A DNA stretch of 64,000 nucleotides from Vibrio salinus (lineage in GTDB: Bacteria > Pseudomonadota > Gammaproteobacteria > Enterobacterales > Vibrionaceae). The stretch lies in contig NZ_JAJSDZ010000010.1 of assembly GCF_021272385.1 (NCBI RefSeq), positions 930,001 through 994,000 on the forward strand, written 5' to 3'. Made by a program: the position numbers and the translations under genes. Shown here piece by piece: positions 8,993-18,740 of the stretch. Numbering within the stretch: the stretch's first letter is position 1; every line of letters begins with the position of its first letter. Under the pieces are notes generated by a model, which was not told the origin of the DNA, did not search any database, and saw only the letters and a program-made list of their open reading frames with translations.

Positions 8993-9247
8993 ATGAAACA
9001 TTCAATTTATATCCGACTTGCCGTCTGGCTTATTCGTGCTGATATTTATCGGGAAGAACGAGCGTTGGAACGAAAAATTAAACGGTCGGCGCATGATATT
9101 CCCTGGGATAATCCGCATTTGCTTCGTGATATAGGTCTGGAATCAGATGGCCGTCCAATAAACAGAGATCAGACGGATGTTAGTGTAAAATCAGCATCAA
9201 AAGTTGCAAAAATTCGTCAGAAATTTTCTCTGAGGATACCAACGTAA
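8993..9247 (+). CDS. DUF1127-like small basic protein
   Basis: This 84-residue protein contains the DUF1127 (YjiS-type) core: a basic helix ALERKIKRSAHDIPW followed by NPHLLRDIGLESDG, matching the family's L-x-D-I-G-L ending. DUF1127 proteins are small, Arg-rich, often stress-induced and in some bacteria linked to RNA or phosphate metabolism; the role here is unknown. AGGAG lies ahead of the ATG. A strong terminator follows immediately. Confidence 0.7.
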   Translation: MKHSIYIRLAVWLIRADIYREERALERKIKRSAHDIPWDNPHLLRDIGLESDGRPINRDQTDVSVKSASKVAKIRQKFSLRIPT

Positions 9248-9253
9248 CCAGAC

Positions 9254-9302
9254 AGCGGCTCCCGTTTTGTCATGTTATATAACTGGGAGTCGCTTTGTTT
9301 TT
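9254..9302 (+). terminator. Rho-independent terminator
   Basis: A 10-bp stem (AGCGGCTCCC at 9254-9263 with GGGAGTCGCT at 9285-9294, one G-U pair) is followed by a T-rich tail TTTGTTTTT. It ends the small-protein operon just before the convergent xylB gene. Confidence 0.85.
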
Positions 9303-9312
9303 AATCGAAATA

Positions 9313-10767
9313 TTATGAATAAACAGGCAAAAGCTGCTTGTATAACATCCTGAATGTTTCTCTTTTCACTGACAGTTTTTTGTGCTGCGCAATATCAGGT
9401 TTATGGGATTCGATTATTTCGGGAAGAGGGCATACATCTTCAATCATTGCACCCGAACCCAAAACTCCAAGCTGAGCCAGTCTGGCTGCACCTAACGCCG
9501 GTCCCACATCTCCGCCACGACGATAAACCAAATCAAGGTTGAATATATTAGTGAGTAATTGTCGCCAGTACGAGCTTTTCGCTCCGCCACCAATCAGAGT
9601 TATCTGGTCTGGTTTTTCTCCGGTTTCATGTAAAGCATCAAGACCATCGGCTAATGCAAAACCAACACCTTCCAGTACTGCCTGAGCAAGGGTTAACTTA
9701 GAGGTATCATGCGTCATACCGAAGAATACTCCCTTGGCATTAGGATTATTGTGAGGGGTTCTTTCTCCTGATAAATATGGTAGAAAAATCACATTGGTTT
9801 CTGGTGCATTCCTTTCAACATCGTCCATCATTGAGGAGACTGTGTCATATCCGGTAAGTTCCGCTACCCAATTCAGGCAGGATGCGGCACTCAAGATGAC
9901 TGACATGGTATGCCAGGTCCCAGGTAATGCATGACAAAAGGAATGGAGAGCCGAATCGGGGTTACTGATAAACTGTTTGCTGACTGAAAAATAGACTCCG
10001 GAGGTACCAAGGGAAATCATGGCTTGTCCCGGTTTGATGATTCCGACACCAATGGCTCCGGCAGCGTTATCGCCGCCACCGGCGACAACCGGAACCTCGT
10101 CCATACCGAACTGTTTTGCCAGCATAGGTTTTAGGGTCCCGGTTATTTCATTACCTTCATACAACGCTGGCATATGAGAACGCGATAATTCACAGGCATT
10201 TAGCAGTTCATCACTCCAGTCTCTCGCCTTAACATCCAGCCACATGGTACCTGCTGCATCTGATAGATCAGTTGCGAATTCTCCGGTCAGCAGATATCTC
10301 AGGTAGTCCTTAGGTAGCAGAACTTTATCTATTCGGGAAAAACATTCCGGTTCATTTTTGGCCAGCCATTTTAGTTTAGGTGCACTAAAACCCGGCATCA
10401 TCAGGTTTCCTGTTATATCGCGGCTTTCCGGTACGAGTTTTTCCAGTTCATGGCATTCTGCTTCACAACGACCGTCATTCCAGAGTATGGCTGGTCTAAT
10501 AACCTGATGCTGGCTATCGAGCAATGTAACACCATGCATCTGTCCCGACAGGCCAATGGCTTTCACCTGATTGAGATGATGTTGTTCGGAAAGCGCCTTT
10601 AGTGACGTTAACGTAGCTGCCCACCAGTCATCCGGAGCTTGTTCAGACCAGAGTGGGTGAGGTCTGGATACCGATATTTCAGTTGTGGTTGAGGCCAGAA
10701 TGTCTCCGGTTTCGGACATTAATATTGTCTTTACGCCAGATGTGCCTAAATCGATCCCAATAAACAT
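9313..10767 (-). CDS. xylB: Xylulokinase
   Basis: This 484-residue FGGY-family kinase phosphorylates D-xylulose to xylulose-5-phosphate. The N-terminal phosphate loop MFIGIDLGTSGVK, SGQMHG, the LWNDGR region and the late GGGAKSSYWRQLL adenosine motif match XylB. I start at the ATG at 10767, with AGGAG six bases before it; the ATG at 10773 abuts that site directly and is less likely. It is divergent from xylR and separated from xylA, unlike E. coli where xylB follows xylA. Confidence 0.94.
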   Translation of the reverse strand: MFIGIDLGTSGVKTILMSETGDILASTTTEISVSRPHPLWSEQAPDDWWAATLTSLKALSEQHHLNQVKAIGLSGQMHGVTLLDSQHQVIRPAILWNDGRCEAECHELEKLVPESRDITGNLMMPGFSAPKLKWLAKNEPECFSRIDKVLLPKDYLRYLLTGEFATDLSDAAGTMWLDVKARDWSDELLNACELSRSHMPALYEGNEITGTLKPMLAKQFGMDEVPVVAGGGDNAAGAIGVGIIKPGQAMISLGTSGVYFSVSKQFISNPDSALHSFCHALPGTWHTMSVILSAASCLNWVAELTGYDTVSSMMDDVERNAPETNVIFLPYLSGERTPHNNPNAKGVFFGMTHDTSKLTLAQAVLEGVGFALADGLDALHETGEKPDQITLIGGGAKSSYWRQLLTNIFNLDLVYRRGGDVGPALGAARLAQLGVLGSGAMIEDVCPLPEIIESHKPDIAQHKKLSVKRETFRMLYKQLLPVYS

Positions 10768-10887
10768 AGTCATCTCCTAGGTGAGGATTCACTGCAAATA
10801 GAATGCATAAGAATACCAATGAGTGTATTCCTTTACGGACGGTCTACAATTATGTTTTTTGTTATTCTAATTCAGAGATTTATTGAC

Positions 10888-10903
10888 TGAGTTATAGATC
10901 ACA
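10888..10903. promoter_or_regulatory. Candidate CRP site between xylB and xylR
   Basis: TGAGT-N6-TCACA has one perfect CRP half-site (TCACA) and a 3/5 match on the other, at the consensus spacing. It lies in the xylB/xylR divergent region, where catabolite control of xylose genes is expected. Motif only. Confidence 0.4.
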
Positions 10904-10963
10904 TAGAGAAATGAATTCTGCTGGTAGACTCATCTCTCTAATTGATAGAAATGATGGTTGCCA

Positions 10964-12157
10964 ATGGATAAACATTATCAAATATCACTGTTATTTAATG
11001 CGAATAAGGTTTATGACCGACAGGTTATGGAAGGTATCGGAGAATATCTTCAAGCATCCCAATGCCATTGGAATATTTTTATTGAAGATGATTTTACAAC
11101 GAATGTTGAGCATTTTCGCTCCTGGAACGGTGACGGTGTTATCGCTGATTTTGATAATCCACAAATTATTGAACTTCTGAAAGATTCAAATATCCCTGTT
11201 GTCGGGGTAGGAGGCTCGTATACAGATGATGAAGATTATCCGGATGTTCCTTATGTTGCTACAGACAATTACAAAATTGTCGAAATGGCCTTTCAACATT
11301 TGAAAGAGAAAGGACTTGAGCAATTCGCTTTTTATGGTATTCCTGATGATTCATGGCAACGCTGGGCTAACCAAAGGGAACGGGCTTTTATCGATTTAGT
11401 TTCTCAGGAAAACTATTTCTATTCGGTTTATCGGGGGAATGAGACGAATGCACTTAGTTGGCAATATGACATGAATCGCCTGTCTGACTGGATTCAACGA
11501 TTACCAACGCCAATTGGAATTATTGCTGTTACTGACGCGAGAGCCCGGCATCTTTTGCAAACCTGCGAACATTTGGGTCTTATGGTTCCAGACAGGATTG
11601 CGGTTGTCGGTATAGATAACGAAGAGATGACCCGGTATCTGACAAGAGTGTCGTTAAGTTCTGTTGCTCAGGGATGCAAGACAATGGGTTATAATGCAGC
11701 CAAAATGCTTCATCGGTTGCTGATGAAAAAAGCAAAAGGAGAGGAAAATCCCCGTATTGAAAACAGCCGGATTCTTGTCCCACCAAGCCAGGTGTTTGAA
11801 AGACAGAGCTCTGATTATCAAACATTACATGATCCGTATGTTGTTCAGGCATTACACTACATTCGAAATAATGCCTGTAAGGGAATTAAAGTCGAGCAGG
11901 TATTAACTCACGTGGGAATATCCCGTTCCAATCTTGAAAGCCGGTTTAAAGAAGAGCGGGACCATTCTATTCATTTCGAAATACATAAGGCAAAGTTAGA
12001 TCGTGCCCGTAATCTGCTATCCAGCACGGACCTTCCTATTGCTGAAATATCCGAAACCTGCGGATATCCATCTATTCAATATATGTATTCGGTATTTAAG
12101 AAGTCATTTAATAAAACTCCCAAAGAATATAGGGATTCTCCCGAAGAAAAAGTCTGA
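10964..12157 (+). CDS. xylR: Xylose operon transcriptional activator XylR
   Basis: This 397-residue protein has a periplasmic-binding-protein-like xylose-sensing domain (opening KHYQISLLFNANKVYDRQV, close to E. coli XylR) and a C-terminal AraC helix-turn-helix pair (about residues 290-385, QVLTHVGISRSNLESRF and ISETCGYPSIQYMYSVFKK). It activates xylose uptake and isomerase genes when xylose is bound. The ATG at 10964 is preferred over the TTG two codons upstream because it aligns with the E. coli start. It is the first gene of the rightward cluster. Confidence 0.93.
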   Translation: MDKHYQISLLFNANKVYDRQVMEGIGEYLQASQCHWNIFIEDDFTTNVEHFRSWNGDGVIADFDNPQIIELLKDSNIPVVGVGGSYTDDEDYPDVPYVATDNYKIVEMAFQHLKEKGLEQFAFYGIPDDSWQRWANQRERAFIDLVSQENYFYSVYRGNETNALSWQYDMNRLSDWIQRLPTPIGIIAVTDARARHLLQTCEHLGLMVPDRIAVVGIDNEEMTRYLTRVSLSSVAQGCKTMGYNAAKMLHRLLMKKAKGEENPRIENSRILVPPSQVFERQSSDYQTLHDPYVVQALHYIRNNACKGIKVEQVLTHVGISRSNLESRFKEERDHSIHFEIHKAKLDRARNLLSSTDLPIAEISETCGYPSIQYMYSVFKKSFNKTPKEYRDSPEEKV

Positions 12158-12577
12158 TATAAAAACACTATCATATTTACATGAATCAATAATATTTTTT
12201 AATTCTTATTTTATTTTAAAAATTAACAATTGTTGTCACTTTAATATGTATGGGTATAGTAGGTTATTTTTTATTTGATGTGTTCTTGATCTCACTATTG
12301 CTATTAATGCTAATCATCTAAGATAGTGTTTCATTGAAATAAGTTATTGATTAAAAAATAAAATTTATCATTTCTTCTTTTTTGAGGTTTTCTTGTTTTT
12401 AAAATATCCAAGGTTGATCACGATTAATAAAAAATAACAGAAAACGTAAAAGGTAAATAAAATAAGAGAAATGGTTTTATTTGTTCTTTGTCTATAAGAT
12501 TAAATTGCTCAGTATCAATGGATACTGAATATACCCTACATAAATATTAAATATAATGTACTACAAAGGAAAATATA
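12158..12577. promoter_or_regulatory. xylF promoter region with palindrome
   Basis: These 420 bp are very AT-rich and hold no credible gene. An 8-bp inverted repeat TCAGTATC-AATG-GATACTGA lies at 12509-12528, about 50 bp before xylF, and is a candidate regulatory site or leader hairpin. XylR binding is expected somewhere here from the E. coli precedent, but I could not align a site with confidence. Confidence 0.4.
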
Positions 12578-13570
12578 ATGAAAAAACTGATAATTCTTGT
12601 ATGTTCCGTTCTTATTAGTATCAGTACTCCAGTCTTTGCAAAGACATTAAAGATCGGGATGGTCATCGATGATTTACGCTTGGAAAGGTGGCAAAAAGAC
12701 AGAGATATTTTTGTTCATAAAGCAGAGGATTTGGGAGCAAAAGTGTATGTTCAATCCGCTAATGGCAATGAACAAACACAAATTTCTCAAGTCGAAAATA
12801 TGATAGCCCGTGGTGTTGACGTACTGGTTATTATTCCGACAAATGGTGGTGTTTTATCCAATGTGATTAAAGATGCCAAACGTGAAGGCATTAAAGTTCT
12901 TGCTTATGATCGCTTAATTACTGATGCCGATCTGGACTTCTATATCTCATTTGATAATGAACGAGTTGGTGAAATGCAGGCGGAAGCTATGTTGAAAGCA
13001 AAGCCTAAAGGTAACTACTTCCTTATGGGTGGGGCACCAACTGATAACAACGCCAAACTTTTCCGTAAAGGTCAGATGGAAATTCTGCAACCTAAAATTG
13101 ATTCAGGTGATATTAAAATTGTCGGTGATCAATGGGTTAATTATTGGTTAGCTGAAAATGCACTGAAAATTATGGAAAATGCACTGACTGCGAATAATAA
13201 CAACATTGATGTTGTTGTTGCTTCTAATGATTCAACAGCCGGCGGTGCTATTCAGGCACTTGAAGCTCAGGGACTAGCTGGAAAAGTTGATATTTCAGGG
13301 CAGGATGCTGACCTTGCGGCATTACGTCGTATCGTTCATGGCACGCAGACAATGACCGTTTACAAACCCATTCCTTCTATTGCCAATCGTGCTGCAGAAA
13401 TTGCTGTTGAACTGGGTAAAGGTGAAAAACCCGCTCAGAACTCTTCAATCAATAATGGAATGAAAGACGTACCAGCCTGGTTATTGGATCCAATTGTTGT
13501 TGATGCCAAAAACATTAAAACAACCGTTGTTGCTGATGGATTTCACTCCGAAAAAGAAATTTATCAATAG
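12578..13570 (+). CDS. xylF: D-xylose ABC transporter substrate-binding protein
   Basis: This 330-residue periplasmic protein has a Sec signal peptide (MKKLIILVCSVLISIS... with cleavage after VFA, about residue 21). The mature protein opens KTLKIGMVIDDLRLERWQKDRD as in XylF, and contains the hinge and sugar-contact segments SNDSTAGG and ISGQDAD. It captures D-xylose and delivers it to XylGH. AAGGA lies ahead of the ATG. A hairpin follows the gene, consistent with making more binding protein than ATPase or permease. Confidence 0.95.
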   Translation: MKKLIILVCSVLISISTPVFAKTLKIGMVIDDLRLERWQKDRDIFVHKAEDLGAKVYVQSANGNEQTQISQVENMIARGVDVLVIIPTNGGVLSNVIKDAKREGIKVLAYDRLITDADLDFYISFDNERVGEMQAEAMLKAKPKGNYFLMGGAPTDNNAKLFRKGQMEILQPKIDSGDIKIVGDQWVNYWLAENALKIMENALTANNNNIDVVVASNDSTAGGAIQALEAQGLAGKVDISGQDADLAALRRIVHGTQTMTVYKPIPSIANRAAEIAVELGKGEKPAQNSSINNGMKDVPAWLLDPIVVDAKNIKTTVVADGFHSEKEIYQ

Positions 13571-13578
13571 AAAATAAA

Positions 13579-13608
13579 AGCGTTAAGACTTTTCTTAACG
13601 CTCTTTTT
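13579..13608 (+). terminator. Attenuating terminator between xylF and xylG
   Basis: A 10-bp perfect stem AGCGTTAAGA/TCTTAACGCT with a 4-base loop is followed by CTTTTTC. Its position inside the operon suggests partial termination and 3'-end protection of the xylF message. Confidence 0.75.
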
Positions 13609-13625
13609 CGTTAGGAGTGATTATT

Positions 13626-15149
13626 ATGACTTATTTATTAAAAATGAATAATATCACGAAATGCTTTGGCCCGGTTAAAGCGCTTGATGATATTAGTATC
13701 AGCTTAGAAAAAGGGAAAATTTTATCACTGTGTGGTGAAAATGGTTCGGGAAAATCAACACTAATGAAAGTACTGTGTGGTATTTATCCACATGGCGATT
13801 ACGAAGGTGAGATTATTTTTGAAGGTAAATCTATTCAGCCTCAAAATATTACCGATACCGAAAGTCTGGGCATTGCTATCATCCATCAGGAATTAACGTT
13901 AGTAAAAGAATTGAGTATTCTTGAAAATCTTTTCCTTGGCTCTGAAATTAGCAAGCATGGTGTTTTAGATTATGAACTCATGCATTACGAATCTAAGATC
14001 TTATTACAGAAAGTGAACTTATCTGTTTCTCCTGAAACAAAAGTTGGGGATTTGGGCGTGGGGCAGCAGCAATTAGTAGAAATTGCCAAAGCCATGTCAA
14101 AAAATACGAAGTTGCTGGTTCTTGATGAACCGACAGCCCCTCTGACGGAATCTGAAACCGAGATTCTGTTGAATTTAGTCAAAGAATTGCGCGAGTCTGG
14201 TGTTAGCTGCATCTATATTTCTCATAAACTTGGGGAAGTAAAAGAAATATCGGATTATATCTGCGTTATCAGGGATGGGGTACATATCGGGACCCGTCCG
14301 GCTGAAGACATGACGACAGACGATATCATCACCATGATGGTTGGCCGGGAAATGAAACAGCTATTTCCCAGAGAACCCCACGACATTGGCGATGTGGTTC
14401 TGAAGGTTGAAAATGTCTGTGCCTGGGACAAATCTAATTCGGCCATTCCTAAAGTAAAAAATGCGAGTTTTGAATTACACCGGGGCGAAATTCTCGGGGT
14501 TTCCGGCTTGGTGGGCGCTGGTCGGACCGAATTGATGGAATGCCTCTATGGCAGCTATCTTGGCCGTTATCAGGGTAACTATTATCTGAATGGAAAAACG
14601 CTCAATATCCTGAGCAGTAAAGATGCTCTGGATGTCGGCATCGCAATGGTACCGGAAGACCGTAAGCGTAATGGCATCATTCCCATCATGTCTGTCGGTG
14701 AAAACATTTCATTAGCCGCCTTAGATGAGTTTGGCTCGTCTGGTGTGCTGAATGACACGTTAGAAGCAAACTCAATAGCAAATAGTGTGAATCAGCTTAA
14801 AGTGAAAACCCCTAATACGGAAATTGCCATCAAAAACCTATCGGGTGGTAATCAGCAAAAAGCTATTTTAGCCCGGTTTCTCATGGTAAATCCCAGCATT
14901 TTAATTTTGGATGAGCCTACCCGGGGGATTGATGTCGGCGCTAAATACGAAATTTATAAATTAATATTTCAACTGGTTAAAAATGATATCAGCATCATTC
15001 TGATTTCCTCTGAGTTACCCGAAGTACTCGGTATTAGTGACCGCGTTCTTGTTATGCATGAAGGTGTCATAAAAGGAAATTTAATTAACGAAAACCTGAC
15101 TCAGGAAATTATTATGGATTGCGCATTATCAGAAGGAGTCGCAGCATGA
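13626..15149 (+). CDS. xylG: D-xylose ABC transporter ATP-binding protein
   Basis: This 507-residue protein has two tandem ABC domains, as in all sugar CUT2 ATPases. The first has a full Walker A (GENGSGKST), the short GVGQQQLVE signature and [10 protein letters not shown]. The second has the usual degenerate P-loop (GLVGAGRTE) with LSGGNQQK and [11 protein letters not shown]. It powers xylose import through XylH. The start is the ATG at 13626 with AGGAG eight bases upstream; the GTG at 13617 overlaps that site. Its stop overlaps the xylH start (ATGA). Confidence 0.95.
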   Translation: MTYLLKMNNITKCFGPVKALDDISISLEKGKILSLCGENGSGKSTLMKVLCGIYPHGDYEGEIIFEGKSIQPQNITDTESLGIAIIHQELTLVKELSILENLFLGSEISKHGVLDYELMHYESKILLQKVNLSVSPETKVGDLGVGQQQLVEIAKAMSKNTKLLVLDEPTAPLTESETEILLNLVKELRESGVSCIYISHKLGEVKEISDYICVIRDGVHIGTRPAEDMTTDDIITMMVGREMKQLFPREPHDIGDVVLKVENVCAWDKSNSAIPKVKNASFELHRGEILGVSGLVGAGRTELMECLYGSYLGRYQGNYYLNGKTLNILSSKDALDVGIAMVPEDRKRNGIIPIMSVGENISLAALDEFGSSGVLNDTLEANSIANSVNQLKVKTPNTEIAIKNLSGGNQQKAILARFLMVNPSILILDEPTRGIDVGAKYEIYKLIFQLVKNDISIILISSELPEVLGISDRVLVMHEGVIKGNLINENLTQEIIMDCALSEGVAA

Positions 15150-16321
15150 TTGAGCAACCCGGTGATTTAAGCAAAACAAACAGTAGTTCATTGTTCGATA
15201 AGCTGAAAGGTGGCAACTTACAGCTTCTGGTGATGGTTATCGCTCTTATTTTCATTATGATTTTCTTCAGTTTTATGACGGAATGGAGTTACCTGACGCC
15301 ACGAAATATTTCAAACTTATTTAGACAAACGGCGATTACCGGAATCTTAGCGATTGGTATGGTATTTGTCATTATCAGCGGGGAAATTGACCTTTCCGTT
15401 GGTTCCCTCATGGGACTACTTGGTGGGATAGCGGCAATACTGGATGTCTGGTTTGGGTTGCCCTTATTTATGACCATCGTCATTACGTTGATTGCCGGGC
15501 TTGTCCTGGGTGTTTGGAATGGATGGTGGGTCGCGTACCGAAAAGTCCCTTCTTTTATCGTTACGTTAGCTGGGTATTTAGCTTTCCGAGGTATTTTGAT
15601 AGGTATTACCAACGGTACAACTGTCGCTCCGATTTCTGAAGGAATGGAGTTCATCGGTCAAAGTTATTTGCCTAATATCGTGAGTCTGATTATTGGCCTT
15701 GCCTGTCTTTCTGTGTATTTCGGTTGGCAGAAAAAACGTAATGCCATGCGGAAAAAATATGAATTATCCGTACCAAGTATGCAGAGTTCATTAATTAGAA
15801 ATACCATTATTGCTTTAGCGGTATTAGTGGTGATATTCATTCTTAATGAATATCGTGGTGTTCCAACTCCTGTATTGTTGTTAACCTTTTTTATTCTGGT
15901 CGGAACCTTTATTGCAACGAAAACCCGCTTTGGTCGCCGTATTTATGCTATTGGCGGAAATATAGAAGCCAGCCGCTTATCAGGTATTAATGTCGAGCGG
16001 ACTAAATTATTAGTTTATGCAATGAATGGTTTTTTAGTGGCGGTTGCCGGGTTGATTTTGAGCTCCAGGCTGGGCGCAGGTTCCCCGTCAGCCGGTAATA
16101 TCGCTGAGCTTGATGCGATTGCGGCCTGTGTTATAGGCGGAACCAGTATGGCCGGAGGGGTCGGTACCGTGTTTGGTGCTGTGATTGGTGCGTTTATCAT
16201 GGCGTCTCTTGATAATGGGATGAGTATGATGGATGTTCCGACATTCTGGCAATATATCGTTAAAGGGGGCGTTCTGCTCTTAGCCGTTTGGATGGACAGT
16301 GCAATGAAACAACAGCGTTAA
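15146..16321 (+). CDS. xylH: D-xylose ABC transporter permease
   Basis: This 391-residue polytopic inner-membrane protein has about ten hydrophobic segments and the CUT2 permease signature region ([30 protein letters not shown]). Length matches E. coli XylH (393). The ATG at 15146 overlaps the xylG TGA and has AAGGAG seven bases upstream, so translation is coupled. It forms the membrane channel of the XylFGH importer. Confidence 0.94.
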   Translation: MIEQPGDLSKTNSSSLFDKLKGGNLQLLVMVIALIFIMIFFSFMTEWSYLTPRNISNLFRQTAITGILAIGMVFVIISGEIDLSVGSLMGLLGGIAAILDVWFGLPLFMTIVITLIAGLVLGVWNGWWVAYRKVPSFIVTLAGYLAFRGILIGITNGTTVAPISEGMEFIGQSYLPNIVSLIIGLACLSVYFGWQKKRNAMRKKYELSVPSMQSSLIRNTIIALAVLVVIFILNEYRGVPTPVLLLTFFILVGTFIATKTRFGRRIYAIGGNIEASRLSGINVERTKLLVYAMNGFLVAVAGLILSSRLGAGSPSAGNIAELDAIAACVIGGTSMAGGVGTVFGAVIGAFIMASLDNGMSMMDVPTFWQYIVKGGVLLLAVWMDSAMKQQR

Positions 16322-16614
16322 TCGTGTGCGCTGGAGAAGTAATTATCAGGCGGGTATTGTATTGAAATATAAAATACTCACAACAGAAACTATTTATAAA
16401 ACCTAATTTATTAATAATTTAGTAAAACGTTGTGGGAAATAATTGTGTATTTTTTCCAGTTAATAAATAAAGACATTAATATGTAAAAAAACATAATTGT
16501 TTTCTGGTTGTTAACAATAAAAAATAAAATAACAACAGAAGTTATTTTATTAGGAAAAGTAATAAACCGATTGTAAGTACTAAATTTCTGATAAATCTGA
16601 ATGAGAGAAAAACA
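16322..16614. promoter_or_regulatory. xylH-xylA spacer with AT-rich hairpin
   Basis: This 293-bp stretch has no gene. It is AT-rich and contains a 9-bp inverted repeat TAAAATAAC/GTTATTTTA at 16525-16549 about 65 bp before xylA. The length and composition suggest a separate xylA promoter, but no clear -35/-10 pair or XylR site was established. Confidence 0.4.
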
Positions 16615-17934
16615 ATGACTGAATTTTTTACTAACGTAGACAAAATTAAATTTGAAGGTACAGAAAGTCAGAATCCACTTGCGTTTCATCATTATGATGC
16701 AGACGAAATGGTGCTGGGTAAATCAATGAAAGATCATTTACGGTTTGCTGCGTGTTACTGGCATAATCTGGTATGGCCTGGTGGCGATATGTTCGGCTTG
16801 GGGACTTTTAATCGACCCTGGCAAGGGGCTGGAAACGAAATGGAACTGGCTCAGATGAAAGCGGATGTTGCCTTCGAATTCTTTAGCAAATTAGGCAATC
16901 CCTATTACTGTTTTCATGATACTGACGTTACACCAGAGGGCAATAGCATCAGAGAATACGTCAGCAATTTTTCACACATGGTCGACATTCTTGAGCGTAA
17001 GCAAAATGAGACCGGTGTTAAACTGCTGTGGGGTACAGCCAACGCTTTCTCTAATCCAAGATACATGGCTGGCGCAGGGACTAACCCAGATCCGGAAGTG
17101 TTTGCTTATGCTGCAACACAAATCTTTAACGCCATGAATGCAACCAAACGACTGGGTGGTGAAAACTATGTTTTATGGGGTGGACGTGAAGGTTATGAAA
17201 CGTTACTGAATACCGATTTACGTCAGGAACGAGCCCAATTAGGACGTTTAATGCAGATGGTGGTTGAGCACAAACACAAAATCGGTTTCAAAGGAGCCAT
17301 CTTAATTGAACCCAAACCACAAGAACCCACTAAGCATCAGTATGATTATGATACCGCATCCGTGTACGGTTTCTTAAAACAGTTTGGTTTAGAAAATGAA
17401 ATCAAGGTCAACATCGAGGCTAACCACGCTACATTGGCCGGACACAGCTTCCATCATGAAATTGCGACCGCAACGTCTTTGGGTATCTTTGGTTCGGTTG
17501 ATGCGAACCGTGGCGATCCTCAACTGGGATGGGATACAGACCAGTTCCCTAACAGTGTTGAAGAAAATACGTTAGTGATGTATGAAATTCTGAAAGCCGG
17601 TGGGTTTACAACCGGAGGATTGAACTTCGACGCTAAATTACGCCGTCCATCCATTGACCCTGAAGACTTATTCTACGGTCATATCGGCGGAATGGATACG
17701 ATGGCTCTGGCTCTTAAAAAAGCCGCTGCCATGATTGAAGATGACGTCTTATCGAAAAATATTGCCCAACGCTATGCGGGTTGGAGTGATACTTTCGGTA
17801 AAAAAATTCTGGCTGGAGAATACAATTTAGAATCTATTGCGAACTACGCTGTTGAGAAGAATGTGAATCCGACAAGAGAATCCGGTAAGCAGGAATATCT
17901 GGAAAACCTTGTTAATCAGTATATTTTTAAATAA
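16615..17934 (+). CDS. xylA: Xylose isomerase
   Basis: This 439-residue enzyme (E. coli 440) interconverts D-xylose and D-xylulose. Family motifs are present: the HDTDVTPEG loop around the catalytic His-Asp, [12 protein letters not shown], and the metal-ligand regions [28 protein letters not shown] and [19 protein letters not shown] precedes the ATG. It is last in the cluster, followed by a strong terminator, with xylB placed elsewhere. Confidence 0.96.
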   Translation: MTEFFTNVDKIKFEGTESQNPLAFHHYDADEMVLGKSMKDHLRFAACYWHNLVWPGGDMFGLGTFNRPWQGAGNEMELAQMKADVAFEFFSKLGNPYYCFHDTDVTPEGNSIREYVSNFSHMVDILERKQNETGVKLLWGTANAFSNPRYMAGAGTNPDPEVFAYAATQIFNAMNATKRLGGENYVLWGGREGYETLLNTDLRQERAQLGRLMQMVVEHKHKIGFKGAILIEPKPQEPTKHQYDYDTASVYGFLKQFGLENEIKVNIEANHATLAGHSFHHEIATATSLGIFGSVDANRGDPQLGWDTDQFPNSVEENTLVMYEILKAGGFTTGGLNFDAKLRRPSIDPEDLFYGHIGGMDTMALALKKAAAMIEDDVLSKNIAQRYAGWSDTFGKKILAGEYNLESIANYAVEKNVNPTRESGKQEYLENLVNQYIFK

Positions 17935-17947
17935 CGGATAGCGATAT

Positions 17948-17980
17948 GGGTCTCCCGGCATGAGTGGGAGACCCGTTTTT
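17948..17980. terminator. Terminator of the xyl operon
   Basis: A 9-bp perfect stem GGGTCTCCC/GGGAGACCC with a 9-base loop is followed by GTTTTT. It lies between convergent xylA and the 160-residue minus-strand gene and may serve both. Confidence 0.88.
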
Positions 17981-17983
17981 CGT

Positions 17984-18463
17984 TTACACTTTCGCGCGTT
18001 TAAGTAACCCCGCCATCAGATTGGAACTGGTTTTTACCTGTTTGGATTTTTTCGACAAAGTATTTGCCAACCCATTATCACCAATATTTTTTGCGATGTA
18101 TGACATTGACTGGTAAAAATTGGCGCCATTTTTGGCTTCTTTTAAAGGTTCCAGTAATTTAGACATCGCCGTTCCGGACATGCCTTGTTGTGTGGCATAA
18201 CGTTCAACGGAACTGAGTAAACGATCGAGATCGTCAGTCGCTTCGGTATTTTCAGTACCCAGTTTTTTCATCTCTTTGAGATTGCGTCTGCGAATTTGCA
18301 TAATCACAAAACGAGGCGTATTCAGTTTTTTTATGCCCCAATAACCTGTTGCGACGACGAGAAGAATTCCGCCAATGGAGTAGCCCCAGCCGGAGTTTAG
18401 TGTGTTTAGCACGGTCTGAACCATGCTTTCAGTATTCGTTACATTTGTCGTTATATCGGACAT
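17984..18463 (-). CDS. Hypothetical membrane-anchored protein, 159 aa
   Basis: One transmembrane helix lies at about residues 26-43 (YSIGGILLVVATGYWGI). A basic, helical cytoplasmic region rich in Lys/Arg and coiled-coil-like (about 50-159) follows. The ATG at 18463 is preferred to the TTG one codon upstream. No family was recognised. It stands alone between xylA (convergent) and nadE (co-directional, 275 bp away). Confidence 0.65.
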   Translation of the reverse strand: MSDITTNVTNTESMVQTVLNTLNSGWGYSIGGILLVVATGYWGIKKLNTPRFVIMQIRRRNLKEMKKLGTENTEATDDLDRLLSSVERYATQQGMSGTAMSKLLEPLKEAKNGANFYQSMSYIAKNIGDNGLANTLSKKSKQVKTSSNLMAGLLKRAKV

Positions 18464-18740
18464 CAATTATCCCAACCTTTTATTTGGTACTTCAAAATAA
18501 TTATAGATACGTTACATTGACAGCATCGTTTATATATTGCGATATGTCAGAATTTAGTGATTTATCTAAACACTATTTGTGGGGGCAAAAAACAAAAAAA
18601 CAAACAAATATGGCATTTTAATGGCATGGGCAGATAAAAATGAGATATTGCTCAGTATTGAAAATGCTCATGGTTGCATTGCTTTCGATAAGATGACCGC
18701 GCCAAATAAACACGGTCATAATGTGTGGACTTAAAAGTAA

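Noticed and set aside
12280..12300. TGTG..TCACT as a CRP site upstream of xylF
   Set aside because: The half-sites are two bases too far apart for a CRP dimer.
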